Shown here: piece by piece, positions 31,133-41,035 of the stretch
Position numbering within the stretch: position 1 is the stretch's first letter
Layout: every line of letters starts with the position of its first letter
Source: Yersinia alsatica
GTDB taxonomy: Bacteria; Pseudomonadota; Gammaproteobacteria; Enterobacterales; Enterobacteriaceae
Direction of reading: 5' to 3'
NCBI RefSeq assembly: GCF_902170305.1
Contig: NZ_CABHWW010000026.1
Span: forward strand, 558,001-622,000
Length of the DNA stretch: 64,000 bases
Program-made: the position numbers and the translations under genes
The notes under the pieces: generated by a model
Told to the model about the DNA's origin: nothing
Seen by the model: only the letters and a program-made list of their open reading frames with translations
Databases searched by the model: none

Positions 31133-32374
31133 ATGAAACATTCTGTTCGTAATCAATATCTGATTTTGAGTGGCTTATTGTTTACGTTTTTCTTTACCTG
31201 GTCATCGGCATTCTCTTTATTCTCCATATGGCTCAATCAATATGTAGGATTAAAAGGTACCGAAACCGGAGCCACTTTTTCCGCCATTGCCTTAACTGCA
31301 CTTTGCGCTCAGCCGCTATATGGCGTGATACAAGATAAATTAGGGCTAAAAAAACATCTTTTATGGGCTATTGGTATTTTGCTGCTAATCAGTGGCCCTT
31401 TTTTTATTTATGTTTATGCCCCTTTATTGCGCGTCAATATGCTGGCTGGTGCAGTGGTGGGCGGCTTATATATGGGGATGACGTTCTTTGCCGGTATAGG
31501 GGCGCTGGAGTCTTATACCGAACGAGTGAGTCGCATTAGTGGGTTTGAGTTTGGCAAAGCCCGGATGTGGGGCTCTCTCGGGTGGGCGGGGGCCACCTTC
31601 TTTGCTGGCATGCTGTTTAATATTAATCCCAATATTAATTTCTGGATGGCTTCAGCATCAGCCGCGATATTCCTACTGCTGCTATGGCACTTACATGAAG
31701 TTAAAACGGCAGCTATGGGGCAGTTGGAATACGGTAAGAGCAGTGCTCTGACGTTGAGCGATACATTGTCACTCTTTCACATGCCGCGCTTTTGGGCGCT
31801 GGTGGTGTTTGTCACCGGTGTAAGTGTTTATAACGTCTATGACCAGCAATTCCCGGTCTATTTCTCTTCACTATTTGCAGACCCGCGTCACGGTAATGAG
31901 ATGTACGGGTTTCTTAATTCTTTGCAAGTATTCCTAGAGGCTGGTGGCATGTTCCTCGCACCTTTGCTGGTTAACCGCATTGGCGCGAAAAATGGCTTGC
32001 TGCTGAGCGGATTAATTATGGCGATGCGTATATTTGGTTCCGGGCTGGCACAAGATGCAGTCACAATCTCATTGATGAAATTGTTACATGCGGTGGAGTT
32101 GCCTATTTTGCTCATTGCGATGTTTAAGTATATCGCCGCCAATTTTGACCCGCGTCTGTCAGCCACACTGTATTTGGTGGGATTCCAGTTTATTACCCAA
32201 GTCTGTGCCAGCGTATTTTCGCCGTTGGCGGGTAAAGGCTATGACCAGATAGGATTCGCTGATACCTACATGATCATGGGGGGGGTTGTCCTCGGATTAA
32301 CAGTCATTTCCTGTTTTATGCTGCGCGGCGAATCGCGTACCGATGATCCTTCCCTGCAATTAACCACTAAGTGA
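31133..32374 (+). CDS. cscB: sucrose/oligosaccharide:H+ symporter (CscB/LacY family)
   Basis: 413-residue MFS permease of the oligosaccharide:H+ symporter family with twelve predicted transmembrane helices. The N-terminus NQYLILSGLLFTFFFTWSSA and the loop GFEFGKARMWGSLGWA are family hallmarks. Sucrose is the likely substrate because cscA lies 6 bp downstream and a CscR-like repressor follows. The start at 31133 has AGGA 7 bases upstream; an in-frame ATG at 31103 abuts operator 2 and is less likely. Regulation: CRP site plus two operators. Confidence 0.88.
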   Translation: MKHSVRNQYLILSGLLFTFFFTWSSAFSLFSIWLNQYVGLKGTETGATFSAIALTALCAQPLYGVIQDKLGLKKHLLWAIGILLLISGPFFIYVYAPLLRVNMLAGAVVGGLYMGMTFFAGIGALESYTERVSRISGFEFGKARMWGSLGWAGATFFAGMLFNINPNINFWMASASAAIFLLLLWHLHEVKTAAMGQLEYGKSSALTLSDTLSLFHMPRFWALVVFVTGVSVYNVYDQQFPVYFSSLFADPRHGNEMYGFLNSLQVFLEAGGMFLAPLLVNRIGAKNGLLLSGLIMAMRIFGSGLAQDAVTISLMKLLHAVELPILLIAMFKYIAANFDPRLSATLYLVGFQFITQVCASVFSPLAGKGYDQIGFADTYMIMGGVVLGLTVISCFMLRGESRTDDPSLQLTTK

Positions 32375-32380
32375 GTCACG

Positions 32381-33847
32381 ATGAATTCATTAATTGAGCG
32401 GGCAAATGATGCACTGCTAACCTTGGCTTCTCAGGTGGAGCCGAGCTTCTATCCACATTTTCATTTGGCCCCTCCGGCGGGATGGATGAATGACCCAAAT
32501 GGGCTGATTTTTTACCACGGGCTTTATCATGCATTTTATCAACACCATCCTTATGATGAAAATTGGGGCCCGATGCATTGGGGGCACGCAACCAGTCAGG
32601 ATATGCTCAGTTGGCAGCATCAGCCTATTGCTCTGGCCCCAGGGGATTCATGGGATAAAGACGGCTGTTTTTCCGGCTGTGCCGTGGATGATAATGGTGT
32701 TTTAAGTCTGATCTACACCGGGCATGTGTGGTTAAAAGGTGAGGGTGATGACAGTGCAATTCGCGAGGTACAGTGCCTGGCCACCAGTGAAGATGGGATA
32801 CATTTTGCTAAGCAAGGTGTAGTGCTGACGCCCCCTGAGGGCATCATGCACTTTCGAGATCCCAAAGTATGGTTCGAGGATGACTATTGGTGGATGGTGG
32901 TCGGTGCCCGCGATGCACAGGATCACGGACAGGTGTTGTTATATCGCGCCAGTTCATTGCGGCAGTGGCAATTTATGCAGGTATTAGCCCGGGCAGATGA
33001 TGGCATGGGGTATATGTGGGAGTGCCCTGATTTCTTCCCATTGGGTAATGAACGGATTTTGATGTTTTCGCCGCAGGGTTTGGTGGCAACCGGTTATCGC
33101 CATCGTAATCTGTTCCAGAGTGGGGTGCTGCGCGGCAAGTGGCAACCAGGGGCAGATTTTACGCCCTCTCAACCTTTTGCTGAGCTCGATCATGGCCATG
33201 ATTTCTATGCACCACAATCTCTGCTCACTCCTGATGGTCGGCGAGTAATTATTGGCTGGCTGGATATGTGGCAATCCCCGATGCCGACAAAAGCCGATAA
33301 TTGGTGTGGATGCTTAAGTTTGCCACGGGAGCTAAGCCTTGCCCCTCAAGGGCAGCTATTGATGCAACCGCTGCGCGAGGTGGCGGCATTAAGACAAACT
33401 GAGCAGCTAATCGCCCCGGCAAGGTTGCAGCAGCGGCAATTTTTGGCTGAAAACTGCCACAGTATGGAGCTGCAACTGAAATGGGATTGTGCCACTAGTG
33501 ATGCCGAAAAATATGGTTTTCAACTGGGGGATAATCAAGGAAACGGCGGCAGAGTTGCTGTCTATGTGGATAATCAGGCCAATCGGCTGATATTGGAACG
33601 ATACTATCCGCAGCATGGCTTGACGGGGTATCGCAGTGTGTCATTACCGGCGTCAGGATTACTATCTTTACGTGTATTTATTGATAGTTCCTCGCTAGAG
33701 GTATTTATCAATGATGGACAGGCTTGCATGAGCAGCCGTATCTACCCCGCACAGCATGAGCGCTGTTTATCGCTGTTTGCTGAAAATGGTCAGGCGCAAT
33801 TGCTGGCAGGTAAATTCTGGCGCTTAAATACGGGTGTTCACTATTAA
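32381..33847 (+). CDS. cscA: sucrose-6-phosphate/sucrose hydrolase (GH32 invertase)
   Basis: 488-residue GH32 enzyme. The nucleophile Asp38 is in WMNDPNG, the transition-state stabiliser in FRDPKVW (about 162), and the acid/base Glu in WECPDFFP (about 216). A C-terminal beta-sandwich domain follows (about 350-488). No signal peptide, so sucrose is split in the cytoplasm after uptake by the permease gene upstream. It starts 6 bp after cscB in one transcript. No fructokinase gene is present next to it, unlike in the E. coli csc cluster. Confidence 0.92.
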   Translation: MNSLIERANDALLTLASQVEPSFYPHFHLAPPAGWMNDPNGLIFYHGLYHAFYQHHPYDENWGPMHWGHATSQDMLSWQHQPIALAPGDSWDKDGCFSGCAVDDNGVLSLIYTGHVWLKGEGDDSAIREVQCLATSEDGIHFAKQGVVLTPPEGIMHFRDPKVWFEDDYWWMVVGARDAQDHGQVLLYRASSLRQWQFMQVLARADDGMGYMWECPDFFPLGNERILMFSPQGLVATGYRHRNLFQSGVLRGKWQPGADFTPSQPFAELDHGHDFYAPQSLLTPDGRRVIIGWLDMWQSPMPTKADNWCGCLSLPRELSLAPQGQLLMQPLREVAALRQTEQLIAPARLQQRQFLAENCHSMELQLKWDCATSDAEKYGFQLGDNQGNGGRVAVYVDNQANRLILERYYPQHGLTGYRSVSLPASGLLSLRVFIDSSSLEVFINDGQACMSSRIYPAQHERCLSLFAENGQAQLLAGKFWRLNTGVHY

Positions 33848-33860
33848 ATCGCCGGGAAAA

Positions 33861-34856
33861 TCAGATTGAAGCCCGCTCCAGCAGTGGGCAGGGTAACCGG
33901 TGGGTTAAGCGCGATTCACGCCCTTCAATTAAGTGAAGGGCGGCTTCTCGCCCAATATCATAATGAGGAAGTTGAACTGTGGTGAGCGGGGGTAGGAACA
34001 GCTCGCCAATACCGACCATATTGTCATAACCCACGACAGCCACTTGTTGTGGAATAGCAATACCTTTAGCCAACAGCACCTGATAAGCCAAAAAAGCGAT
34101 GCGATCATTGCCGCAAATCAGCACATCAAACTCAGGTTGATTCTCTGGGCAATGGCGGTCTAACAGGGAAATAACATCCTGATAATGTTCATCCCCCCAC
34201 GCTAAATGACACTGACGTAATTGCGCCATTGGCAACCCAGATTCTTGCCACGCTTTTTCCGCACCGGCCCGCCGCGCCTTACCTGCCAAAGTACACTCGG
34301 GGAGATAAATACACAGTGGTCGCTGATATCCTCGGCGCAACACTAATTTCATCGCTTGATATTGGCCATCAAAATCATCAGGAATATAGCTAGGGATTGA
34401 ATGGATTTCACTGACGCAATTTGCCAGCACAATATTTTTATCTCGCAGGCGGTCGGGGATGGTGACTTGCCGTAACCCCATCGACGTAAAAATAATGCCA
34501 TCAGGGCGCTGGGCGAGCAGTTGATTAACTGCGCGTTCGCTATCTTCTTGTGACGTCAGATTAACCAGAAAGCTATTCCAGCCAAATTCGCGCGCAGTTA
34601 ACTCAATGGAGAGTAATATCTCAACTGAAAAAGGGGTGGTAGCGGTATCCCAAGCGAGCACGGCGAGAGTCGAGGTTTTGGTGGTATTGCCGCGCATTTT
34701 TCGGGCAGAGAAATCAGGGACATAATTGAGCGCTTCAATGGCCTGCATCACTCGCTGATAAGTTTCCGGGCGCAGTTGTTCTGGGTTATTGATTGCCCGA
34801 GAGACGGTCATTAATGAAACTGACGCCAGATGTGCCACTTCTTTCAGCGAAGCCAT
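33861..34856 (-). CDS. cscR: LacI-family sucrose operon repressor CscR
   Basis: 331-residue LacI/GalR regulator. The DNA-binding helix-turn-helix occupies residues 4-23 (LKEVAHLASVSLMTVSRAI) with the hinge helix near 50, followed by the periplasmic-binding-like sensor domain. Long stretches agree with E. coli CscR, for example FDVLICGNDR and TTPFS. The start MASLKEV is chosen over an ATG 12 bases upstream by similarity. It converges on cscA with a 13-bp gap. Its presumed operators are the TTAACGTTAA sites before cscB; none is seen before cscR itself. Confidence 0.92.
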   Translation of the reverse strand: MASLKEVAHLASVSLMTVSRAINNPEQLRPETYQRVMQAIEALNYVPDFSARKMRGNTTKTSTLAVLAWDTATTPFSVEILLSIELTAREFGWNSFLVNLTSQEDSERAVNQLLAQRPDGIIFTSMGLRQVTIPDRLRDKNIVLANCVSEIHSIPSYIPDDFDGQYQAMKLVLRRGYQRPLCIYLPECTLAGKARRAGAEKAWQESGLPMAQLRQCHLAWGDEHYQDVISLLDRHCPENQPEFDVLICGNDRIAFLAYQVLLAKGIAIPQQVAVVGYDNMVGIGELFLPPLTTVQLPHYDIGREAALHLIEGRESRLTHRLPCPLLERASI

Positions 34857-34953
34857 TACATTCCTCAATGGTTATATTGCCGCTTTCTTTGATTGATTAT
34901 CGTTTGCTTGTTGGCGTTGATCAACTGCTCAAAATTATTAGGACGCGATCAGT

Positions 34954-34977
34954 AAAAAGCCCTCAATGGAGAGGGCT
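34954..34977 (-). terminator. terminator of the small acidic protein gene
   Basis: Minus-strand stem AGCCCTC / GAGGGCT with a 6-base loop followed by TTTT, just after the stop at 34983. Confidence 0.8.
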
Positions 34978-34982
34978 GAGGG

Positions 34983-35243
34983 CTAACGGTTGGCTTTGTC
35001 ATCAGCCTCATCAAGCAGGCCGTTGGCTATCTTGCTGGCGTCAAGATAACGTGAGGAGTTCAAGATTCCATTAAGGGTCTCTCGGACACTGAACAGAAAT
35101 TGATCGTTGTCCGACTCATTAGCACATTCAACCATTAATGCGACAAGCAAAGCTTCATGGGCGATCAAATGATCTTCACCAGGTAAGTTTGCATCGGTTT
35201 CACCTTGCTGAGCGCGAACAGATGCTGGGTTAATTGATGACAT
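34983..35243 (-). CDS. small acidic protein of unknown function
   Basis: 86-residue soluble protein rich in Asp, Glu and Ala, with no signal peptide or membrane segment. Helical content looks high: HEALLVALMVECANES near residues 29-44 and ETLNGILNSS near 54. An AAGGAG ribosome site precedes the ATG and a terminator follows, so it is a monocistronic gene. The layout resembles small enteric regulators of about 80 residues, but I cannot name a family. Confidence 0.65.
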   Translation of the reverse strand: MSSINPASVRAQQGETDANLPGEDHLIAHEALLVALMVECANESDNDQFLFSVRETLNGILNSSRYLDASKIANGLLDEADDKANR

Positions 35244-35429
35244 AAAACTCCTTATTTAATAATTGAATAACCACATACCCACTATAGCGGGGTTTCTGTT
35301 TATTGCTATGACAGATGAATAGTCTACCATAGTGACCATAACAGATATGCGGGGGGGTGAGCTTGTCTCCTACGTTTATTGGGTTATTTCACTTAGATAT
35401 CATTTAATAATGACGCCACTTTATTTTCT

Positions 35430-36989
35430 TCACTTCACTGGCCGATAAATTCGGACCGCGGCAGTCAGGCGTAGGGTGCGGTGAGCCAATTCTTCCGCAG
35501 CACCAGCATATTGCTCCACCATGGCGGCATTCTGATGGGTCATTTGATCTAACTGACTAATTGATTGGCTAATTTGACCCAGAGCTTGGGTCTGTTCATG
35601 GGTTGAGGTGCTAATTTCACTGATCAGGGTAGAAACCTGACCCGCCTGCTTGACGATATTATCCATGGTCGCCCCGGCATTTTGCACCAGCGTGCTGCCG
35701 TCGCGCACCCGCTCTACGCTGGTTTCGATCAAGTGTTTAATCTCTTTCGCCGCAGTGGAGGAGCGCTGCGCCAAATGGCGTACTTCACTAGCAACAACGG
35801 CAAAACCTCGGCCTTGTTCACCGGCTCTGGCAGCTTCAACCGCCGCGTTGAGCGCCAAAATATTGGTCTGGAAGGCAATACCTTCAATCACACTGATAAT
35901 ATCGACGATACGATGGCTGGAGTCATTAATCGTCCCCATGGTTTCAATAACCTGATGCATTAACTCGCTGCCTTCCTCAGCCGCATGACTGCTCATCTCT
36001 GCCAGTGAGGTTGTCTCGTTCGCGGTATTGGCGCTGTTTTGTACGGTGGCGACCAGCTGTTCAGTCGCACTGACAATGTGCTGTAAGTTCGCGGTAGCCT
36101 GTTCCGTCCGAACTTTTAACTCACGATTTCCAGCGGCAATCTCACTGCTGGCGGTATTAATGCCATCAACCTGACCACTGACATCATCGGTTAAAGAGCG
36201 AAGATTCAAACCTAACTGATTGACGCTACGCATTAAATAGCCAATTTCATCAACACGGTTTAGCTGAACATAATCACCGGCTTGCCCGGAAGAGACATCT
36301 TGCGCCTGTTGTAAAATAGCCGCGATCGGGCGGGCGACCTGACGTTCCAGCCAAAATGAGGTGATTATGCTGCTGGCAAGGGTAACCCCTCCCATAATCA
36401 ACAGCGGCAAGGCCGTCATCCCCATTACGCCTGCGGCGACAGTGGGCAGCAAGGCAGCGGTCAAGAGTGCACCGCGCAAACGCCAACGCAGTGGTAGCGT
36501 TTGAAATAGCGAGAATAAAGAAAGCCAACCGGTGCGGACAATCAAGCCGCGATAGAGCGCAATACGGCGCTGTTTTGCCTTGCCAGAGTTAAAATCAGCA
36601 TACAGTGCCTCGGCTTGTTTAACCTCTTCGCGGGTTGGTGCAATTCGCACCGAGATATACCCCGTCAATCGGCCATTGTGGCGCAGTGGGGTGGCATTGG
36701 CGCGCACCCAGTAATAGTCGCCATTTTTGCGGCGGTTTTTTACCAATGATGACCAAGAAAGCCCGTCATTTAAGGTTTGCCACATATCGGCAAACGCGGC
36801 GGGTGGCATCTCTGGGTGTCGCACCACATTATGAGGTTGCCCCAGCAAGTCCTGATATTCAAAACCACTGGCGCGCACAAAGGCGGCATTGGCATAGGCG
36901 ATATTTCCGTGAGTATCGGTAGTTGATTGCAGGGTGGTATCGCTTCCAATGGGATACTCCTGCCGACTGACAGGCTTGTTGACTCGCAT
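35430..36989 (-). CDS. aer: aerotaxis receptor Aer
   Basis: 519-residue chemoreceptor. The N-terminal FAD-binding PAS domain (about 15-115) has [21 protein letters not shown] and [18 protein letters not shown] as in E. coli Aer. There is a hydrophobic membrane anchor at about 165-212, then HAMP and the MCP signalling domain. The conserved hairpin tip includes [20 protein letters not shown] near 375-395. No periplasmic sensor domain is present. A sigma-28 promoter of near-perfect match lies 60 bases upstream. Expressed with the flagellar/chemotaxis regulon by inference. Confidence 0.93.
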   Translation of the reverse strand: MRVNKPVSRQEYPIGSDTTLQSTTDTHGNIAYANAAFVRASGFEYQDLLGQPHNVVRHPEMPPAAFADMWQTLNDGLSWSSLVKNRRKNGDYYWVRANATPLRHNGRLTGYISVRIAPTREEVKQAEALYADFNSGKAKQRRIALYRGLIVRTGWLSLFSLFQTLPLRWRLRGALLTAALLPTVAAGVMGMTALPLLIMGGVTLASSIITSFWLERQVARPIAAILQQAQDVSSGQAGDYVQLNRVDEIGYLMRSVNQLGLNLRSLTDDVSGQVDGINTASSEIAAGNRELKVRTEQATANLQHIVSATEQLVATVQNSANTANETTSLAEMSSHAAEEGSELMHQVIETMGTINDSSHRIVDIISVIEGIAFQTNILALNAAVEAARAGEQGRGFAVVASEVRHLAQRSSTAAKEIKHLIETSVERVRDGSTLVQNAGATMDNIVKQAGQVSTLISEISTSTHEQTQALGQISQSISQLDQMTHQNAAMVEQYAGAAEELAHRTLRLTAAVRIYRPVK

Positions 36990-37049
36990 AATAACCTCAG
37001 TAAATGGGGGAGTTCCCTGAGCACAGGTAGATACAATAATTACTGACGG

Positions 37050-37076
37050 TAATCGGCATCCTTAGATAAAACTTTA
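37050..37076 (-). promoter_or_regulatory. sigma-28 (FliA) promoter of aer
   Basis: On the minus strand TAAAGTTT, an 11-base spacer, then GCCGATTA; this matches TAAAGTTT-N11-GCCGATAA at 15 of 16 positions. It ends 60 bp upstream of the aer start codon. Confidence 0.88.
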
Positions 37077-37502
37077 TACTTTTATTTATTAAATTATTAA
37101 TTCCCCATAAAAGTGCTAAATATTAGTCTCGTTGCACTTATTTAGAGCATTTTTCTTAATTATTTAATGATTAGATAGGTTGAATTTATTATTTATATTT
37201 AACTGTGTGCTAGTGTTTTAAATAATATGGAATCAATTTAAATCGTTTAAAAACAATAAATTATATCATATCCCCCCAGGGGCTTAATGATAAACTGATG
37301 AGGGTTATAAATGGATGTTCATTTGCTGAACTGTTTATCTACAACTTTGATAAAACATGGGTAAGTTTTACTTAAAAGTTACATAACATGATGTTCATTG
37401 AGGGTTTGGTTCGCTACGATTGTTAATTATGATTTTTATAATAATTATTTGTTACAACCCTGGCAGAAATTAATCTAAACAATATTAATTAAGAATAAAG
37501 AG

Positions 37503-37522
37503 ATCCCTGCGGTTGCAGGGAT
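37503..37522 (-). terminator. probable terminator of the DUF2461 gene
   Basis: 8-bp perfect arms ATCCCTGC / GCAGGGAT with tetraloop, 38 bp downstream of the gene's stop on the minus strand, followed by CTCTTT. The T run is short. Confidence 0.5.
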
Positions 37523-37560
37523 AGAGAATTTAAAACATTAAGAAAGTAGCGAATAAAAAT

Positions 37561-38265
37561 TTACTGGAAGTCGAAAGTATTGTGGCTTTTCTTCATTCCC
37601 TCGATTTTCATCAGAAAGTTATAGATAGGTGCAATTCGTTTGAAATCTTTGCTCAATATATCAACTAATTGCGCAGAAAATAATGCATCCATATCTCTAT
37701 GCTGGCTAATGAGTGCCCAGGATTTCTTGTTGTACCAGGCCGCCAACTCTGGCTGCTGGTCTTTAATCAGTGGCCGTTTATAACTTTCACCTTCAATAGA
37801 GAAGTTTGGATGAATACATTCAGCTATCTTGAGGAAGTCAGCCGGGGCGCGGAGCAGTTGTTGCCGGAAAAGATCCATGGTGATTCGCGAGGCACTGTAA
37901 TAACCCAGCCCATAGCGCCACCAATCTGGGCCAAACTCAAAAAAGTAGGTTGGCGCATCAGTCCAGTTTTTACGCGAGCGTTTGAATGTCAGCCACAAGT
38001 TATTGCGATAAAGAGATTTGTCATGAGAAAAACGAGTATCCCGGTTCATGCGGGAGATGGTCTTGCCGATCGCCGGACGCGTCTCAAACAATTCATCAAT
38101 CATCAGCATATCAGAGCTTAAGTCAGTCACCAGTTTTCGCATCGGTTGCAGCAGGTGACTATCATAAATAGCGCGGTGCTCTTCGAACCACTCCTTGTTA
38201 TTGTTCTGACTAATTTGTTGTAAGAATGTCAGACCATCCTGAGTAAAACCGGTAAATTCACTCAT
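37561..38265 (-). CDS. DUF2461 family protein
   Basis: 234-residue protein of the DUF2461/TIGR02453 family. The characteristic segments are present: FLQQISQNNNKEWFEEHRAIY near residue 14, RPAIGKTISRMNRDTRFSHDKSLYR near 62 and PTYFFEFGPD near 105. The function of the family is not known. It stands alone, divergent from metY, with its own probable terminator. Confidence 0.85.
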   Translation of the reverse strand: MSEFTGFTQDGLTFLQQISQNNNKEWFEEHRAIYDSHLLQPMRKLVTDLSSDMLMIDELFETRPAIGKTISRMNRDTRFSHDKSLYRNNLWLTFKRSRKNWTDAPTYFFEFGPDWWRYGLGYYSASRITMDLFRQQLLRAPADFLKIAECIHPNFSIEGESYKRPLIKDQQPELAAWYNKKSWALISQHRDMDALFSAQLVDILSKDFKRIAPIYNFLMKIEGMKKSHNTFDFQ

Positions 38266-38676
38266 AATATTCCTTTTCTATGCCCCCGTTAAACCGAGCT
38301 TCGATGTGAGTTTTGACGTTTTTCATTCACCAGAGGCTACACCGTGACACCAGCCGGTGCCATCTAATTGCGCTATCAATGATGAGGTTCGTGGGGCAGA
38401 AGATTCACCATCGCCTTTGATCGCGCATGGGATCACAGTCTGAGTGACTCACTCTTTCGTCTGAGCAGGATGTCGATAACATTTAATTATAATTAATAGC
38501 TAAATAATTGCTTTTGGGCGGTAGGTGTCGTTCATTAATTCCACTATTGTTAATCGCACTATTGAAACTGGGTCTAATACCTCTGTTACCAGTCAATTCT
38601 CTGGCTAATCAGGGGGCCGCAGCAGGGTTTATCACGCCATAACTCTCGGTATTGTCATCTATACAAAGGATAAAGA
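38266..38676. other. DUF2461-metY divergent spacer
   Basis: A 411-bp interval containing both promoters by inference. I looked for MetJ boxes (AGACGTCT repeats) and found none convincing; no gene seen. Confidence 0.5.
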
Positions 38677-39954
38677 ATGAAATTAGAAACATTATCTATT
38701 CATGCAGGTTATTCGCCAGATCCAACCACCAAAGCTGTTGCGGTGCCTATTTATCAAACTTCTTCTTTTGCTTTTGATGATACCCAGCATGGGGCTGATT
38801 TATTTGATTTAAAAGTGGCGGGCAATATTTACTCCCGCATCATGAACCCAACCAATGATGTTTTAGAACAACGCGTTGCGGCACTGGAGGGTGGGGTTGC
38901 GGCGCTGGCAGTGGCATCAGGAATGGCGGCCATTACCTATGCTATCCAAACCATTGCTGAAGCTGGGGATAACATTGTCTCGGTAGCCAAGTTATACGGT
39001 GGGACTTACAACTTACTGGCCCACACCTTACCGCGTTATGGCGTAGAGACCCGTTTTGCCGACCATGATGACATTGAAGCATTGGAAACGTTAATTGATG
39101 ACCGGACCAAGGCGGTTTTTTGCGAGTCTATCGGTAACCCAGCGGGCAATATTGTTGATTTGAAGAAATTGGCTGATGCTGCTCATCGCCACGGCGTACC
39201 GCTGATTGTCGATAATACCGTCGCGACGCCGATTCTTTGTCGGCCATTTGAGCATGGTGCCGATATTGTGGTTCATTCATTGACTAAATACATCGGCGGC
39301 CATGGGTCGAGCATTGGCGGTATCGTGGTGGATTCCGGAAAATTCCCTTGGGCACAATATCCTGAGCGCTTTGCACAGCTCAATACTCCAGATCCGTCAT
39401 ACCATGGCGTGACTTATACCGAGCAATTCGGTGCCGCCGCTTATATTGGTCGCTGCCGGGTTGTGCCACTGCGTAATACTGGCGCGGCGCTATCGCCGTT
39501 TAATGCATTTTTGATTTTACAGGGGCTGGAGACCTTGGCGTTGCGCATGGAGCGCCATACTGAAAACGCGCTGAAAGTTGCCCATTACTTAAAAAATCAT
39601 CCGCAAGTCAGTTGGGTTAAATATGCCGGTCTACCAGATCATCCAGAACATGAATTGGCTCAGCGCTATTTTGGCGGCAAACCTGCGGCGATACTGTCAT
39701 TTGGTATTCATGGTGGTCAGGAAGCGGGGGGGCGTTTTATTGACGCGCTGAATTTAGTAGTGCGGCTGGTGAATATTGGTGATGCCAAATCACTGGCTTG
39801 CCATCCGGCGTCCACCACACACCGCCAGCTTAATGATGAAGAACTGGTCAAGGCGGGCGTGCCACGGGATATGGTGCGGTTATCAATTGGTATTGAGCAT
39901 ATCGACGACATTCTCAATGACCTTGCTCAAGCACTGGATGCGGCAAAACGTTAA
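38677..39954 (+). CDS. metY: O-acetylhomoserine sulfhydrylase / aminocarboxypropyltransferase
   Basis: 425-residue Cys/Met-metabolism PLP enzyme. The PLP lysine is in SLTKYIGGHG near residue 205, and YSRIMNPTNDVLE near 52 and the SGMAAI region bind the cofactor. The family uses O-acetylhomoserine and sulfide (or methanethiol) to make homocysteine (or methionine). The GGHGSSIGG insert and length favour MetY over MetB or MetC. A good AAGGA ribosome site precedes the ATG. Confidence 0.9.
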   Translation: MKLETLSIHAGYSPDPTTKAVAVPIYQTSSFAFDDTQHGADLFDLKVAGNIYSRIMNPTNDVLEQRVAALEGGVAALAVASGMAAITYAIQTIAEAGDNIVSVAKLYGGTYNLLAHTLPRYGVETRFADHDDIEALETLIDDRTKAVFCESIGNPAGNIVDLKKLADAAHRHGVPLIVDNTVATPILCRPFEHGADIVVHSLTKYIGGHGSSIGGIVVDSGKFPWAQYPERFAQLNTPDPSYHGVTYTEQFGAAAYIGRCRVVPLRNTGAALSPFNAFLILQGLETLALRMERHTENALKVAHYLKNHPQVSWVKYAGLPDHPEHELAQRYFGGKPAAILSFGIHGGQEAGGRFIDALNLVVRLVNIGDAKSLACHPASTTHRQLNDEELVKAGVPRDMVRLSIGIEHIDDILNDLAQALDAAKR

Positions 39955-39969
39955 GATCACAACTAAGAG

Positions 39970-39996
39970 TGACCGGTAGCCGAGGGTTACCGGTCA
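39970..39996. terminator. hairpin between convergent metY and qorB
   Basis: 9-bp perfect arms TGACCGGTA / TACCGGTCA between the two convergent stops. There is no clear T run, so termination strength is uncertain. Confidence 0.45.
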
Positions 39997-40033
39997 TCAG
40001 GATAGAGACAATATTTAGAGTGCAACCCGAGTG

Positions 40034-40891
40034 TTAAAGTGCCGCAAGAGTCGCGGCAATCACCTTGGCATAAGGTGTGGTTGGGCGACCAATAAGTTTG
40101 CTCAATGTATGGCTGTCATCAAATAGCCCACCTTGAGCCGCACCCGCATCAGAATCTGCCAGCATGCTAGCGAAACCTTCGGGTAAACCGGCGCTGATCA
40201 GTGCTTGTTTGAAGTTCGCCTCCGATAAATCTTGGTATACCACCGGCTTACCTGATTGACGGGCAATTTCAGCCGAGAACTCAGCCAGTGTGTAGCTATC
40301 ATCACCCGCTAATTCATACACCTTGCCAGCCTGACCTTCTTGGGTCAGCACTGCGGCGGCGGCTTGGGCATAATCTTCACGCGCGGCAGAGGCGATACGC
40401 CCATTCCCCACCGCACCAATAAAGGCACCATGAGCCAGCGCCGGGGCGATACTGGCGGCATAGTTCTCGGTGTACCAGCCATTACGCAGCAACACCACCG
40501 GCAAGCCAGATTCACGTAGCAATGCTTCGGTGGCGCGATGCTCTTCGCCTAATCCCAGAATACTTTTATCGGCATGCAATAAGCTGGTATAGGCCAGCAG
40601 TTTGACCCCAGCATGCTTGGCGGCATTGATCACCGCGGTATGTTGGGCGACCCGCTGTCCCACTTCACTTGATGAGATTAACAGCAATTTGTCCACCCCT
40701 TGGAAGGCGGCATCTAATGTGGCGGGTTGGCTATAATCGGCTTTACGTACCTGAAGCCCTAATGCGGCCAAATCACTGGCTTTCTCAGGATGACGCACGG
40801 CGGCAATGATTTCACTGGCAGGGACTTTTTTAAGCAATGCATTGATAACAAGACGGCCCAGTTGGCCTGTGGCTCCGGTTACTGCGATCAT
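40034..40891 (-). CDS. qorB: NAD(P)H:quinone oxidoreductase QorB-like (YtfG)
   Basis: 285-residue NmrA-type extended short-chain dehydrogenase. The NADP-binding motif GATGQLGRLV is at residues 6-15, and the conserved NGWYTENY lies near 140. The length and sequence follow E. coli YtfG (QorB), an NADPH:quinone reductase. It is divergent from the HxlR regulator at 41035, the same pair as ytfG/ytfH. Confidence 0.9.
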   Translation of the reverse strand: MIAVTGATGQLGRLVINALLKKVPASEIIAAVRHPEKASDLAALGLQVRKADYSQPATLDAAFQGVDKLLLISSSEVGQRVAQHTAVINAAKHAGVKLLAYTSLLHADKSILGLGEEHRATEALLRESGLPVVLLRNGWYTENYAASIAPALAHGAFIGAVGNGRIASAAREDYAQAAAAVLTQEGQAGKVYELAGDDSYTLAEFSAEIARQSGKPVVYQDLSEANFKQALISAGLPEGFASMLADSDAGAAQGGLFDDSHTLSKLIGRPTTPYAKVIAATLAAL

Positions 40892-40998
40892 AGTAAGGCT
40901 CCAAACTTTATATTATGGGAAAGGTGGCGCGCTGTTTTTAAGAATTAACATCCGATTATTCGTCAAAAAAGCTGCCCTTAAGATCATCATATGCAATA

Positions 40999-41035
40999 TA
41001 CTAACTTTAAGTAAGTACGTACCAAAAGGTTAGTA
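40999..41035. promoter_or_regulatory. inverted repeat in the qorB/ytfH divergent region
   Basis: TACTAAC and GTTAGTA arms, perfectly complementary, flank a 23-base centre that includes the palindrome GTACGTAC (41015-41022). It overlaps the ytfH start, as expected for an autoregulating HxlR-type operator. Confidence 0.6.

Larger units (their letters stand above)
36990..37560. other. AT-rich aer-DUF2461 spacer
   Basis: A 571-bp AT-rich interval. It holds the FliA promoter and a hairpin near its right end. No ORF longer than about 20 codons has a credible start. Confidence 0.6.

Noticed and set aside
38266-38676. MetJ boxes or a SAM riboswitch before metY
   Set aside because: No AGACGTCT-like repeat pair and no recognisable riboswitch core were found.
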